DNA of 64,000 nt from Paramarasmius palmivorus (GCA_037176845.1 JAYKXP010000208.1:1-64000), one strand, 5' to 3'; shown: positions 12,045 through 24,188, counted from the stretch's first letter. Notes: generated by a model not told the origin, from the letters alone. Numbers and translations: made by a program.

Positions 12045-13215
12045 ATGCCTTCCGATAATCTGTCGATGCCGCTTATTTCTCAGTGCAATACCTCTAAAGA
12101 GAAGGAAGGAACAGGAACGGCAGACCAGATGTTATTGGTCTTCGATGTGGTGTTGGATATCTTGTCCGATGTCATGCGGGACAGGCTGGACTGCGTTGGT
12201 TCAGGGGATGATTCTATTGTTGGGTTGTTGTTGCTTCGACGATGCTTTTTGGATTCGTGAGTTCATATTTGGAATACAAATGGCCACTAGATGACGTTGT
12301 TTTAGGTTGCTAGCGGTATTATACCAAAGGATTAGGATCACTCGGGCAGATGTGTTGCCGAAGCTGCATCGAGCTTTTGTTCTCAATCCGAAACTCGGTG
12401 GATTGGTCGAGTCCCTTTGCATTAACATTTCGGTAAACGTGCCGTTGTTAGTGGGCTTGAACGACGTCTTTGGACCCTGTTATGGAATTCCCGGGATACT
12501 CTTCGCAGTGGCACCGACGTTGACTGTGTTGGTGTTGAATACGCGCATCCACCCGAACATCGTCTACGCAATGCGTTCGATCGTTTTTCCCAGGTTGGAG
12601 AGTCTGGAGATACCCCATTACTACTTGTTGGACGTTCCCTCGACTATCCGCATCCACGCTCGCATTCGGCAGGGTTACCGGTTGTCGAAATATTCGGGGA
12701 CAGCCAGTAAAGTCGAGCGGCTCACGGAAGCTTCCCTCGTCGATTCCTGGCCGGTGTTGAAGCGACTGTGCGTTCGGTGCAGGTGGGGAATTCCGGATTT
12801 CGAGGGAGTCAGTTTTGACTTGTCGCATCTTGACTCGGTGATCGAGATGGTCATTGCGTTGAGCAATCGGACCTGGGATGTGAATCTGGCGTATTTTTTG
12901 CTTGACATGAAGCCGCCTGCCAGTGCTGAGGTCATTGCATTGCTGAATACTTCCCGATACTATCAGGTTAGACATACCGAGTATGTCGGGCTTTCATTCC
13001 ATCCGAAGGTGGTCGTGCCGGTATTTGGTGATCCAGTTGTACACAGATATCGTGGGGATCCGGATTTGGGGTATCTGTGTAGCTTGGTTCATGTGGTTCC
13101 GGATAAGCCGAACAAGGAGGCGTTCTGGTGGTCAATGAGGAATATTGTGGCGAATCGGGAAGACGAGCCGGAAGTTTTCCATAGTGATCGAAATACGCTT
13201 GTCAAGTTTAAGTAG
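12045..13215 (+). CDS. F-box/LRR-like protein, copy K
   Basis: Two exons, 12045-12256 and 12306-13215, joined by a 49-base phase-2 intron (GTGAGT...TTTTAG), encode 373 residues. The N-terminal region (LLVFDVVLDILSDVM ... LLLLRRCFLDS) has the look of a degenerate F-box helix pair. It is followed by LLAVLYQRIRI and a leucine-rich, ridge-like body with WPVLKRL, IPDFEG and MKPPASAEVIAL. The same landmarks occur in copy L (31349-32497), and the helix plus LYxx start of the body occurs in copy M (14121-15342). F-box proteins recruit substrates to SCF ubiquitin ligases, but the F-box here is weak and the function is inferred only from overall layout. This is one of three copies in the window. Confidence 0.6.
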
Positions 13216-13340
13216 ACTCCGATACTCGGAGTGAGGTGCCGAATGTGACTGGATATGGGAAGTGGCTCTGTCTATAGTAGACTCAATGGCAGTGTTTGTC
13301 GATTGTTGGTTGAAGTTTTGCTTGGTTTAAGGTGTATCTG

Positions 13341-13348
13341 TATAAAAT
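13341..13348 (+). promoter_or_regulatory. TATA box of small helical family gene H1
   Basis: TATAAAAT lies about 50 bases upstream of the ATG at 13395. Confidence 0.55.
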
Positions 13349-13394
13349 GGGAGGTTTTTTTCAGTGGTCGAAAGGTATTCTTTCCTGTACCGAG

Positions 13395-14085
13395 ATGTCC
13401 TGGTGCGACGAGGCACGTTTGGAAACGCTTCTGAAAGTATCGGTTCCTATTCATATGGAATTTTTCAATCGCTTGGTGGAACGTTACCCCCGTACTTCTA
13501 CTGGATTAGTCGGGTCTATCAGGGATACAAGTGGGTTTCGCCAGAAGGAGTTTGAGATGTTCTTGCTGCGTAGTTTTGCGGTGAGTTTCATGGAATTTTC
13601 TCAGCAGTGAATTGACGAGAAGTTACTTTTTTTGCCAGGAATTTCCGCTTCATATCCAGCGAGATTTTCCTTCGGTTCCTCTTCTCACGGAGAGGTTCAA
13701 GCGGAATGTGGATGTTGTGGTTTCGACTCTCCAAAACCTTATCGACGATGATTTGATTTGTGAAGTGGTGGAGCGCCTTTCTCGCTGCGATGATATAGGC
13801 AGTGGTTCTGAGAGGGACTTGTCCCATCTTAGTACATCCCAGCTTTGGGCTGTTGAAGTAGTGCGTATGGAAGTATTTTTGGTTGCCGACAACGATATGG
13901 GTGTGGATTCGGTTTCTTCTCTGTATGAGTTGTGTGCATACGAGTGGTTGCGAGGCAGTCTTGCGACTTTCCTGGATGTGGAGGTGGTATCGGGCGGTGC
14001 TTTGCATGCGCGTGCTAACGCAGGTGAGGTCTTGGGCTTTCGTCGATATGAGTATTTTTTTCTGACTAGATTTAGTGATGGATAG
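13395..14085 (+). CDS. Small helical family protein, copy H1
   Basis: Exon 1 (13395-13580) and exon 2 (13639-14085) are joined by a 58-base phase-0 intron and give 210 residues. No known domain is recognised. Landmarks: VPIHMEFFNRLVERYPR in exon 1, then at the junction FPLHIQRDFPSVPLLTERF, then LSTSQLWAVEVVRME and an aliphatic C-terminus. Copy H2 (50008-50725, minus) matches over the full length, with the intron at the same place and phase (FCLHIQRTFSQVPVLTAKF; NTHLWAAALVRILDEL). A more diverged copy, H3, lies at 27.4 kb. Predicted mostly alpha-helical and probably soluble. Function unknown. Confidence 0.65.
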
Positions 14086-14120
14086 TCTTCTCGATTTCGA
14101 ATGATGCGGTGAATATGTAC

Positions 14121-15342
14121 TTAGTGACAAGTATAGGTATCGTGTAATATGTTTTGCTTGTACCGTAGTTGGCGAGCCATGATCCGCCATATGTCTCGTT
14201 CTCTGTGGTCGTGTATCGTAAATATACTGTCCAATACTTCTTCTGTGTGGTACGGCTTTCGATCCGCGATGTAGGCTTGCCATCGGAGTAGTAGTTTATC
14301 TACGCCTTTTGGCGCCATCACGAGGGTAAGCCAGGGTTTTTCTACGCATGTGTCCAAATCGGGGATTGTGCAGGGGAGATCGATACCGCCGTTTCTCTGC
14401 ACTCCTACGCATAACATGTTGGGTGATACGCGGATGTGTAACAGAATTTCGGAAGCTATTGTCTCATCGACGTTGTCTAACTTGAGCAAGAGGCGTTTGA
14501 GTGACGGAAGAAACTGGTAATCCTGCAGGTTGATAGCTCTTCTCGCCATAGCATCTCCTTCTATAGTTAGTTGCATCTCTACGATTGCAGGGAAAGGTCC
14601 AGTATAACCGGTATATGGATGGGGTTGCAGTGCATCTGCTGATACGCCGACATGTGTTATAGAGGAGAAGGTCCTGGTTCGGATGAATTCGTGTATTTCC
14701 GGAATGGGTCTACTGGCATTGACTGTGAGACGATGGATAACCGCCTGGCAGGCTGACAATATTCTGCATATGTCGAGGTAGTCTGATGGATGCATGTGTT
14801 TGCAAGTGTCCTTGCGAATAAGTCGGCAGGTATTGCGGAAATGATGGGAAGGGTAAGAGTAGCCTGGTGTTGGAAGACTGGCGCTGGCTGCACAGCCAAT
14901 CAAAATCACTAATTCCTTTATCCATGCTGTACGATGTGGATGCTTTTGGAGCGTGTATGTGAGGGATTCCAGGGCATTTCTGGTTGAAATGCATATGGCG
15001 TCGTAGAAGTTGCTATATAGTCTAAAATAACATTTGAGTTGAAGCTATGATCGTGTTTTTACGCTTTTGGTCTTACTGGATAGTGATTGCCTTGTCCACC
15101 AAGAGGAGGTGCGTGCAGTTCTCGCGGCCTTCCTCTTCTATAACTAGTTGAAATATATCGGCGATAAGGTGGTCAAAAAGTCTTTGGTTCAGCTTTCGAT
15201 TCAGGGGCGTGCAACAAAGTGTGTTGTTGGAAAGGTTTCCGCGTGTTACGGTTCTGGAGGGTTTTATATTAGTAGAAGAAGAGTAGAAGCGGCATATATG
15301 TACTCTTGTGTTTGTAGAACTGGATGTTCTGTAGCACGACAT
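14121..15342 (-). CDS. F-box/LRR-like protein, copy M
   Basis: Exon 1 (15342-15077) and exon 2 (15021-14121) are joined by a 55-base phase-2 intron and give 388 residues. At the junction the protein reads LLLVDKAITIQLYSNFYDA, equivalent to the junction in copy K (LLLLRRCFLDSLLAVLYQ). The preceding RLFDHLIADIFQLVIEE is the F-box-like helix. The body has TAWIKELVILIG, FPAIVEMQLTIEG and FLPSLKRLLLKL, typical of a degenerate leucine-rich repeat ridge. The start was taken at MSCYRTSSS; the frame is open further upstream. It lies tail-to-tail with gene H1, with 35 bases between the two stops. Confidence 0.55.
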
Positions 15343-15463
15343 TCGCCGGTCATTGTCGTATTTTGGCAGAGCAGAGGAAGGCGTCGTGTCATTGTCAAAT
15401 GCAGGTCTGATATTACATAATTTGCATGTCACATGTGGACCGAGAAACGAGAAACTATTCAAT

Positions 15464-15947
15464 TTACGCTTCTACTTCTACCATCACTATGTCTTCATTG
15501 GCGTCGCTGGCGGTTTCAAATATGAAGACAGGGTGTTGAGTGCAAATGATTCCCGCGGGTTCGCCCTCGGATTGAAGCTCATCTTCATCCGACGTGGAGC
15601 TATCTGTATCTGTGTCGTTTTCTTCCGCTTCTCCCTTTTTCTGCGCAGTGTGGTCCAGGTTCTCCTCTTTGGCTAAGTCAGCGAGCCATGGAGTGTTTTG
15701 CAGAATTTCGTATGCGACATCGGGTTTTTCTGGTGAGAGTTTATCGGTTATCTTGTTCGAAGACTGAAGTCAGTAATAGCTTACCAGGAAGAAGTAGCAT
15801 CTCGATCAAGGCTCTGAGAGCGCGTTTTTGCGGGTAGCTCAATGTATCGAGCTCAGATGTTATACTAGTTGTTGCTAGGCAACCAATGTGAGTGAAGTAT
15901 CCGAGTAAATCAAGGTTATAACTGATACCTGTTTGCATTGCAGGCAT
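15464..15947 (-). CDS. Orphan protein with acidic tail
   Basis: Exon 1 (15947-15785) and exon 2 (15729-15464), with a 55-base phase-1 intron, give 142 residues. The N-terminal half is helical (YPQKRALRALIEMLLLPEK at the junction). The C-terminal half contains a strongly acidic, Ser/Thr-rich stretch (ENDTDTDSSTSDEDELQSEG). An in-frame stop lies directly upstream of the ATG, which supports the start. I do not recognise the family. Acidic tails of this kind occur in histone- or nucleic-acid-associated proteins, but that is only an analogy. Confidence 0.5.
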
Positions 15948-16043
15948 TTAAGGAGAATAGAGCACCTGTTTCGGCGCAGATGCTGAGGAGGATTATTTGT
16001 TGGTGTATGAAGAGGAATAGGTTGAGGGAGAAGTGTGGTACCG

Positions 16044-16051
16044 TATATATA
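16044..16051 (-). promoter_or_regulatory. TATA-like box of the acidic-tail gene
   Basis: TATATATA (the same read on either strand) lies about 97 bases upstream of the minus-strand ATG at 15947. Confidence 0.35.
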
Positions 16052-16059
16052 TCTCTCGT

Positions 16060-17055
16060 TGGAATGAGTTTTGGTTCAGCTTGTTCTCGGACCGATCGGT
16101 TCTTTCCGCTGGCTGTGTCTTATGGGAGCGATTTCTAGGGTGCCATTTACAGTTACGAGCTCGGAATAGAATGGAGAAGCTTTCCGAATATCTAACTGTT
16201 GCAGAAGTGGTGGAATGGTATTTTGTCGCTGGAGGCCGGAAGGTGAGGTCGATCTAGATCATTGGTGGTGAGTTACGGTATTTCTTTGATATCACGACTA
16301 GCATTCAGAAGGTTATTTTAGAAGTATGTTACGGCACTCAAGCAATGGAAACGGGGTGTGCTGTGGCGTTTTGGGTTTAGATATCAGCGCTCCGGTAACG
16401 CTACTGGAAGTATTTTGCGGACCCTGGCAGAAGAATTCCGTGTTTGTTTTCCTACTTTTTGGGTACTTGTGAGCTCGAAGTATTCATATGATCAACGAGA
16501 CGAGTCATTCTTAATGTGCTTTCAGGTACCGAGATAGTGGGAGTTATTCCGAGCGGAAGAATGAGCGCTTAATTCTGGAGGAGTCGCGGTATGCCACCAA
16601 AAATCTTCTCGTCCGCGGTTCGCGGGTGCTGATCGCTAGGTTGAGTTTGCTTGTTTTGAGTACGGCGGAAACGCTTACTATTGGTTGAGCTTGCATTTTC
16701 GAAGTTTCTGGAAGTACCCTCGTTCGCTGTGTTGGAATATGAATGGTAGACTTGGTGTTCGGGATTCCCCGGGCATGGTTTGGTGACAGGTGCGCATGTG
16801 AAGTAGATTCGTTTCGCAGTTTGACTCATAGGACGTCTGAGAGCTTCGTGTACGGTAAAGAGCGCGCTTGCCGGCATTCGTCGCGATCCTCGTGGAGCTT
16901 CCTCTGCATTAAAGTGACTTCTAGTGCATTCGCGCCAACGGTTGCTAAATGTCTCCCTGTGTTCGGAAATTTTAGGTGCTGAGATATAGATCTATGCCAT
17001 TAGCTTGGAGCTTTCTGGTGCGTGTCGGCTGCCAATCAGGTTGAGAGGATGACTT
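16060..17055. other. About 1 kb without a recognisable gene
   Basis: Several open stretches of 70-100 codons occur on both strands, but none keeps a motif, an intron chain or similarity to the other genes. Possibly decayed coding sequence plus the promoter of gene N. Confidence 0.4.
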
Positions 17056-17062
17056 GGTAGGG

Positions 17063-17070
17063 TATAAAAT
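17063..17070 (+). promoter_or_regulatory. TATA box of orphan gene N
   Basis: TATAAAAT lies about 57 bases upstream of the ATG at 17127. Confidence 0.55.
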
Positions 17071-17126
17071 GGTACTCTGTTTCTCGTTTGGTCTAGTGTT
17101 CGTGTTCGGATTGATTGGAGAACGCT

Positions 17127-18115
17127 ATGGTGAGTTTGTGCGCATGGTTTTCCAGCTATTGCTATAATCCCTTCTGTTGCTAGGAACTGTATAGCCCTAC
17201 TCCTCAACGTCCTGTTTCGGAGGTCGTCTACAATTGTGAAGGCACGGAAAGTTGGCTTCAAGAGTTGGTTAGCGCGCTTATCTGTTTCTGGGGATATGTT
17301 TAACGTCATTTTGCAGTTACCTATCCCGCCTATTTCCAACATCCCGCCGTTCTTGGTGGACAATGCTATGAGTCACCATTCCGCAACTGAGTTGTCCAAC
17401 AATGTGGAGTATAGGTCAGACAAGTTCAAGGTGGACAATACCAGGCAGGACGTTTTCGAGTTCGACGATTTGAAACCAGAGGACTTCCCCAGTGAAACTG
17501 CGAAAGTGGGTTTCAGATAATGACATGTTTCTTGTATCTGACTTCTGGAAAGGATCTTCTTTTTTTCCCTGTTCATGGGTGCCCTGGTGTGGTGTCCTTG
17601 AGTCGGAGGGACTTAAGGGAGCTCAACTTTACTCCGTTTTTGACCGTTCGGGCTCGTGGAATGTCCAGTCCGGGTCTCTTGCGCCGAACTTATGTCGGTA
17701 CAGTGACTTCGCACAACTACACGTTGATATATGGGTTGCAAACCACCAGGAATCGCGGGGCAGAGAACATTTACGTTACTCGCGTTTTGCAGCAGTTCGC
17801 TGGAGGTGCTCGTCGGCCTTGGATCGGTCCGTTGATCGTTGATTTCGACCATGAGGGTGTTCTGGGGACGAGTGGAGTAGATGACGCCGCATATCGTGTA
17901 CTTCAGTAAGTTCTTCTTTCTCGTGCATCAGGAAAGTTGTACTCAAAGCTGGATCGTTTAGGGGGTTGCATCTCATCTATGAGCATATCCATCCTAACAA
18001 GTCAATCGGATATGATTCTGTTCAGAAAGTGGTGCCTGTCAAGTATATCTCTTCGGATGAATTGGAGTCGACTTACGGCGGGGATGCTAGGGCGGCGGTC
18101 GCTTCGTTGTTGTAA
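17127..18115 (+). CDS. Orphan five-exon protein N
   Basis: Exons 17127-17129, 17184-17267, 17317-17505, 17553-17905 and 17962-18115 join in frame through GT-AG introns of 47-56 bases and give 260 residues. The first exon is only the ATG. Residues from about 90 on form a compact, probably beta-rich region (DLLFFPVHGCPGVVSLSRRD, TVTSHNYTLIYGLQTTR, VPVKYISSDELE), preceded by a charged linker with FEFDDLKPEDF. No signal peptide or membrane segment is seen. I do not recognise the family and found no second copy in the window. The clean frame across four introns supports a working gene. Confidence 0.6.
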
Positions 18116-18448
18116 ATTGAGTTTGTTTCATGAGGTGTTTAGCTGGTTTGAAGTAGGTGTATTTGCAGCACGTTTTTTGAAGTGTAAATCGTATTCTCCG
18201 TTCGATGTCGTTGTATATCTAGCAGCTGGTTTGATTGATGAAAGTACGAGTGGTACCACGGTAGCAGGTGGTGTTCAGAGTGTAGCAATTATTCTTGAGC
18301 AGACGTATAGACTATAACTGAGTTATTAATGATTCATGGAGGTACCCGATGACCTTCATTGGTACAAGTGGTGTAGTATGTTGGAACGATGGTCTTCTGA
18401 GTATATGGAGATACATATAAGTAAGCGATTTACAATTGTGCGTCAAGC

Positions 18449-19720
18449 TTAAGTTTCCTTGTCGATTGCCATTCTTTTGATCCTTTCCTGCGTTTCTTTC
18501 TCTTCCTCTTCAAAGTGGCCGATACGTCTCTTGAGAGATGGTGATTTGGTCATAGTTACGTTAGCTAAGCGGGCCTTCTGAATGAGACGGAGTGGTTTAT
18601 TTGGTGAGTGTCTGGATGAGGCTATCGTTTAAGCGGTATATTACCTCTGAAAAAGTTCGATCCAGGAGAGTGATGGATCGCAAGACTAGTTTCGTGCTGT
18701 ATTCAGTTCGGGCTTGCTTGCGGTCGTTGGCGCGGAATTCGATTAGAGTGAGAGTGCACTGAATCTCTACTATATCGCCCTTCTTAATTTGCGCTGGCCT
18801 GATTGTATTGAATCTAGAAATGTATATTCAGAGACAGCTAACCCGGTGGATTCGAAAAGGTTTACCGATAGCCACTGTTCGTTTCTACGCGGTGGTAATA
18901 TTCCACGACGTTGTCTGAGGTATGTACCATGGAATGGCCGCGAAGACCTTCTAATATCCCGTTAGGGTCAACGTCAGAGGAGAATGGAAGATGGTCGTCT
19001 TCTTGCGCAAATCGTCTGCTGGTGAAATATCGGTTGCTGATGTCCAACGCAGTAAATCCGTCTACTACTGATGCAAGTGGTTTAACGCTGTCCTCTCTAA
19101 CGTTGAGGCGCAAGACGTTGTCCATGACTGCGAGCCCTTCAAGCGCATCGGCAAAACTGGGAGTGTTTAATCCGGTAAGGAGTATCCTTTGCTGCAATGC
19201 CTTCACCGATACAAATCTAAGAAGGTCGTTCAAATGGGGGATGCGCTAAAAGGAATAGGAAGAACATACCTTCCGTATGGACGAGTGACTGGGGGAAGAT
19301 CACATAGCATTATTATGCCGTGTATAGTGAAGACCAGTTCCTCTGGTGGATCTTGTGGATCTTTGGTGTCGTTTGCTCCTACCATTTGCCAAACTTTGCC
19401 TGTGTTGGTTTCGGTCGCGATCACTTCAGCGTGAGAGGTAAAGGATTCCTAGAAGCGTTGTTATCGAGTGAGACACTAGAAGTAAATGTGAGATTATACT
19501 TGTACGCATCGAGCTAGGGGCTTTGGAAGATAACCCGTGGATATTCTAGATGTCGCCAAAGATTCCAGCTGGCTGGCTTTGCGTTGAAATGGTAGTTGAG
19601 ATATAATCATGAATACTGTCGAAAAGACACCTACAGGCATCCGTATAGGCGTAAAAATCCCCGAGCATCGCTGTGAGGTGAGGGAGATATGTAGAGCGAA
19701 CCGGTAGTATGTCCACGCCT
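18449..19720 (-). CDS. Uncharacterised mushroom-family protein O
   Basis: Read on the minus strand, exons can be chained: HLTAMLGDFYAYTDA / SQLESLATSRISTGYLPKP (about 19.72-19.50 kb), EVIATETNTGKVWQMVGAND ... FTIHGIIML ... PYGR (about 19.43-19.28 kb), a long exon to HTSDNVVEYYHRVETN (about 19.22-18.87 kb), IKKGDIVEIQCTLTLIEF ... LVLRSITLLDRTF (about 18.83-18.65 kb), and a charged tail ending at 18449. The layout (VHTxDNVVxYY, then a GDIVExQ beta stretch, then LRSITLLD) is one I remember from many uncharacterised mushroom proteins. The GDIVEIQ part resembles an OB-like barrel, which is inference. The first exon and start codon are uncertain. Confidence 0.5.
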
Positions 19721-19985
19721 TAAAAACGATACATGGAGGCATATGTTCCGCTTATGGGGAACGTCGGCCTATTTTTTGCCGCTCGCGGAGGTTGTCGGAC
19801 AACATGCTCGCGTTATTCCCACGATGCGTTGGCTTTCCGATTCGGATCGACATCCTAGATTGAGATTGTTCGTTCACTATCGGTGGATGTGACAGGTTCT
19901 CATTCAATGGTCGGCGCACGATGCGTTCTCCGTTGCCCACCGTGCAAGGAGCTTCGGTTACGTGAGTAACGGTTTTGTTTTCGGG

Positions 19986-19993
19986 TATAAAAT
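19986..19993 (+). promoter_or_regulatory. TATA box of multi-exon gene Q
   Basis: TATAAAAT lies 81 bases upstream of the ATG at 20074. Confidence 0.55.
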
Positions 19994-20073
19994 GACCTAT
20001 GAAAGCGTTTTATTTTCCCTAGACTTACAGTCAATTTCTGCGCTGTTATTCTAACGTTTCTTCAAGAAGGAAG

Positions 20074-23000
20074 ATGGCAGGAACCAAGAAGACCACGTAT
20101 GTAGTGTCAACTACGATAGTCCTTCCTTCTCACGATGTTCACAGGAGAACACGGGGCTCGAGCAAGAAGATCGATCAACCGGTTACCCCAGCAAATATGG
20201 CGTTCGTTTTTGGTTTATCTGCCTTTTGGTATCGTGGTACTGACTTTGCGGTGTGCTCTAAAGTCAGCAGGTCAATGGAGTAGCTAGGGAAAACACTGGT
20301 TCTATGGTGTTCGTTTTCGGTTTGTCTGCCGTTTCGCATCGTTGTGCTGACTTCGCGGTCTACTCTAAAGTCAGCAGGTCGATGAAGTAGTTAGGGGAAA
20401 CATTGGGTCTAAGTAAGTAAAGTGGTTATTTTAAACTATTGTGGTCGTTGACTGCGAAATAGTGTTACGGACAAGGTCGCTATTGGTAAGGCACGGGAAG
20501 TGGACAACGCGCAAGAACTGTTCAAGCAAGTCCATTAGCCTTTGTCGCAAGCGCGTACTTCTGACTGCTTCTCTCTTTGTAGTAAATTCGTTGTTGTGGA
20601 TGAAGACTCCGATAGTGAGGGATCGGTTGTTTCTGTCTCGTGAGTTCCTTTTTACCGCAAGGATAGCACGTGTGTCAGCTGGATCGTTTTGTTTATCACA
20701 GTCGACGTGTTGCCTTCAGCATCGAAGAGGGTGTCCCTGTGAAGATGTTTGGAACCGTTGAATCAGATGAGTGAGTGCCTTGTTGAATGACCCTTCGGCG
20801 TGGTGATTCATGTGGTGTCTCAGCGAGCTACGGGTAGAAGTGAGGAGTGCTCGTCCAAAGTACACGTCTTTTTGCCTGCTTCGTGTTGACAGATTGTATT
20901 GACGGGTTCTTTTGAACAGGCTCCCATCCGCTAAGGCTGCAACTTCAGCTCAAGAATCTGTATCGAAGTGAGCATTCCGCTGTGTTGCGAGGCTGTTGTA
21001 TCGTTCCTGATTGTTGTTCATTGTTTAGGAGTCGCAACATTGACGGGACCTCCACCGATGGTATTGAAGTACGTGGGTTGGATACTGATGTTGGGGTGTT
21101 GCGACGTGATAAGTGAGTGACTCGCTGCTTATTCTAGCATTGCTTGCTGGTAACATCGGGCGCTTGCAGCAGTTCCTTCGTAATCGTGGACCGAAAGCGC
21201 CGCGCTGAGGAAGATGATGGGTGACTATCTTGTGTCTGCTAGCCCGTGTTAGTGTAACACTAATATGTTCCCTTGCTACTTTTTTTTCTATCCAGTGGAC
21301 TCCCTGCGAAGGTGAGAGTCAAGGACCTTACGGATGTTCCTTCCTGTAATAAGAGGTGGGTGTTGTGACCGTTTTTTTGTTCTTTTGTTAATTCCGACTC
21401 GTTGTTATTAATCAGTTCATTGGCCGCTGTTGACGTCAAGCCTGTTCGAAAGTACTCTTTACCTCGTTGTTGCGGTTGTTCGTTTGCTGATAGGCCGGCC
21501 AGTCGTCAGTTGTCTTCTAAAGCCCGTCATGCCAGGGATGGTGTCTCGTTGCTGGACAGGTATATTCAAGTTTTTGGTTATCGCCAGGTAGTAATTTAGT
21601 ATTTCGCCTTAGGTTGGATAATTTGTCAGCGGATGAACCTTCTTCGGAAGAGGAGCGGTATGTAAGGTGGTTCCTTGTTTGTGTGGATTTGCTTAAGTCT
21701 CTTTAGGCTTTCCGATGAGTCGTACAATGCGAAGGCTAAACGTAGGAATCGAAGGGCTGTTCGTCCTGTCAAGAATAGCCGTCTAGCTAACGGAGGGTCT
21801 GGTCGAGACGGTGCTTCCGTGACTCCTTTTGGCGACGACGTGCTTCCTGCGGCCGAAACAATAGGGTGTGTTTGCATGTTTTATGCCTCTTGTTTTGAAT
21901 ATCGTGCTGATTGATAGTGAGTAGGGTTGCTACTGATTTACGGTAGGTCTGCTTGTGCTCGATCGATTGTAATCTTCTCTAACGCCCTATGTCCTCTTTT
22001 TTTGAGCTCTATTACAGATTCTGAGGATGAGCTTCCGTCCCCAAGTACTATTTTCTCGTCTACTGCCACTAGGGCGTCGTCTGGGACCCTTAGCTCTATC
22101 AGCAATGGAAATCCGTCTCAGGCAGTTGGCAGTGCGTGCCGGGGTGGGGACCAGGCTGGCGAGGGGGCTGTTCCTGTTTGTTTGTCCAGGTGTGTTGCCG
22201 TTGTGTTGCTGTTTTTTTTTTGTTCGTGGGTGTCTTATGCTTGTTGTTGCTTTTGATAGTGCTCACAAAGGGGATAGTCGGTGAATATTTTTGAATTCAC
22301 TTCCTTTCCGCCGCTCATCGATTATTTTTTTAGGTTATTGGATCTTGATCCGGTTGATTTATCCCCTGCGGCAGATGCAGAACCGCCTTTATCGTTAGTT
22401 GTTTTGTGCGCTGGTTTGTGTGTTGACTTACCCATATTGTCTTTTTGCAGACAGTTGACGGGCGGTAGTGCAGGTCTTGTGAAGTACGCAGCTTCCATCT
22501 TTTTTCGATCCGCTGAGATTCGGTTCTTACTAGGTCTGTATTTAGGCGTGCCGCCAGGTTGGTCAAATATCTTTTCATTCTGGTTCTGTGCTCAGTGCTT
22601 CATTGATGTGTTCTACCTAGTGAGGTATTTTCCAGTGCCATTTCTCTTCTGGATGATGAAGCCATGTCGGTTGGAGAAGACGAGCTGGACGAAGATCCGG
22701 AGTCGACCGTTTCGCCGTTGCTTAGTGCCGATTGCATCCATCCAGATTTACAGGCCTTGTATGCTAGCATGGGTTGGCTTAGCGGGTGCGTAGTCAGTAC
22801 CGCCTGGTTTGTTATACTGTCAGCTGACTATTTTATTAGTCTTCGCAGGTCTCAATTCATAGGTTATCCTAATACTGAGAGGATGTTCGATGACTTCTCG
22901 GCCGTGTCGTTCGGAGGCCTGCTTGACAAACTGCGTACTCGCGTCAGGAGGCAAGTTGTTTGTTGAATTGCGTTGGGTTTCGTGGTGGCAGCGAGCCGTT

Positions 23001-23913
23001 TTTTGTCTTCTATTCCTGTGTTTGAGTGTATCGGTTAACGCTGTCCCCTTGCAGTAAGCTCCTTCGGTCGATGGTTTTCGTGGAATATAGGGATTTCAAG
23101 AATCCTACTCGAGTTCCGTTGACCAATTTTGTTCGGTCTTGGGAATGTGTTCGTGTTCCGCATTCTGAGGGACAGAGGAATGCCGTCTTCGTTCTTACCG
23201 GAGTGTCGACCCAGAGTTTTGTAGGACAAGGTCGGGAAATCGGGCAGAGTTGCGTGAAGCAGCTTTATGTTCGACCGCTTGAGAATGACTGGGAGATCCT
23301 GCAAAGTAACATTGGATCCTTTTTCAACGACTCTCAGCTTCATGCTCCGGGTCGCAGGAGTGCGTTGGTTTTTCAGACCAAACGACAAGGCTGGGTCAAA
23401 CGTGGGTGTACTGTGTCGTGCTGTGTTAAACGCTATTTTAATCTTGTTTCATCCAGAATCTGATCGTGACAAGGATTCGGATTCTTTGGCTGCTGCTCCT
23501 TATTCTGCTGCTTCAAAGTTTTCTGGCGCTCGCACTCCCAAGACAGTGCCTGACTCTGCAGTGTCGGTTGTGTCTGGTAACGTATTGGAACGTGGTTCGC
23601 CTGCTTACCGGTCTTTCGATGATGGCAGTGCGTTGATTCGTTCCTGTTTCATTTTTGTGTTAATTATTGACGCTATCCGATAGTTCCATTATACGACGGT
23701 CGAACTAAGCCTGGAACAAAAGGCTTTCAATTCGGTTCTCGTGACTGGGAGTCTTACTCGGAATTGCCTTCCTATCCTTTTCCTGAAGTAGAAGAGAATT
23801 CGTTAGTCACGGTAGCGTTTACTCTTACTGGATTCCGGGGCAACAGCAGTGTCCATCATACGGTTCATTTTAATGCTCTCTTTGCGATTGTACTCGGTAA
23901 AGTGGACGACTAG
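20074..23913 (+). CDS. Multi-exon Ser/acidic-rich orphan protein Q
   Basis: About twenty short exons can be followed from MAGTKKTT to a final exon ending HFNALFAIVLGKVDD at 23913. The first half is low-complexity and charged: VVVDEDSDSEGSVVSVS (about 20.58 kb), VRVKDLTDVPSCNKR (about 21.3 kb), LSADEPSSEEER (about 21.62 kb), ITDSEDELPSPSTIF (about 22.0 kb). The second half is folded-looking: IHPDLQALYASMGWLSG (about 22.73 kb), QFIGYPNTERMFDDFSAVSF (about 22.85 kb), VEYRDFKNPTRVPLTNF (about 23.07 kb) and VPLYDGRTKPGTKGF with VTVAFTLTGF in the last exon (about 23.68-23.91 kb). Basic patches (AKRRNRRAVRP) alternate with acidic ones, so a nuclear role is possible. I do not recognise a named domain. 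Exon borders in 22.2-22.7 and 23.4-23.7 kb are approximate. Confidence 0.45.
20197..20410 (+). repeat. 107-bp tandem duplication of one intron plus exon in gene Q
   Basis: Two adjacent units (20197-20303 and 20304-20410) are near-identical. Each holds an intron followed by a 39-base exon: the first unit encodes QVNGVARENTGSM and the second QVDEVVRGNIGSK. The intron of unit 2 begins GT at the same place where unit 1 has GC, so unit 1 would need a GC-AG intron. Confidence 0.75.
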
Positions 23914-24180
23914 TTCCGGTTGCATAGGATGCCGGTATTTTGGAGCGGTGTTTAGGTTTTCGGGAGTTCGGCTTGTTCGATGTATGTATTCTACATTTGT
24001 ATTTCTGGAAGTGTCGGAATGTCGGGTTAGTTTCCGTGTATAGTGGCTTCTGCGGTTGTTTCCGCGCTTGCTGGAATTGTATTTGTTCGTTGTCGGTTGC
24101 TCTCAGTGACTTGTTGAGTCATTTTGGTGGCAGTGAGTGGAATTCATTCATTGGTTAGCGCTTTACATGTCTCTTGTTTC

Positions 24181-24188
24181 TATAAAAT
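24181..24188 (+). promoter_or_regulatory. TATA box of NT-like gene B
   Basis: TATAAAAT lies about 117 bases upstream of the ATG at 24305. Confidence 0.5.
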
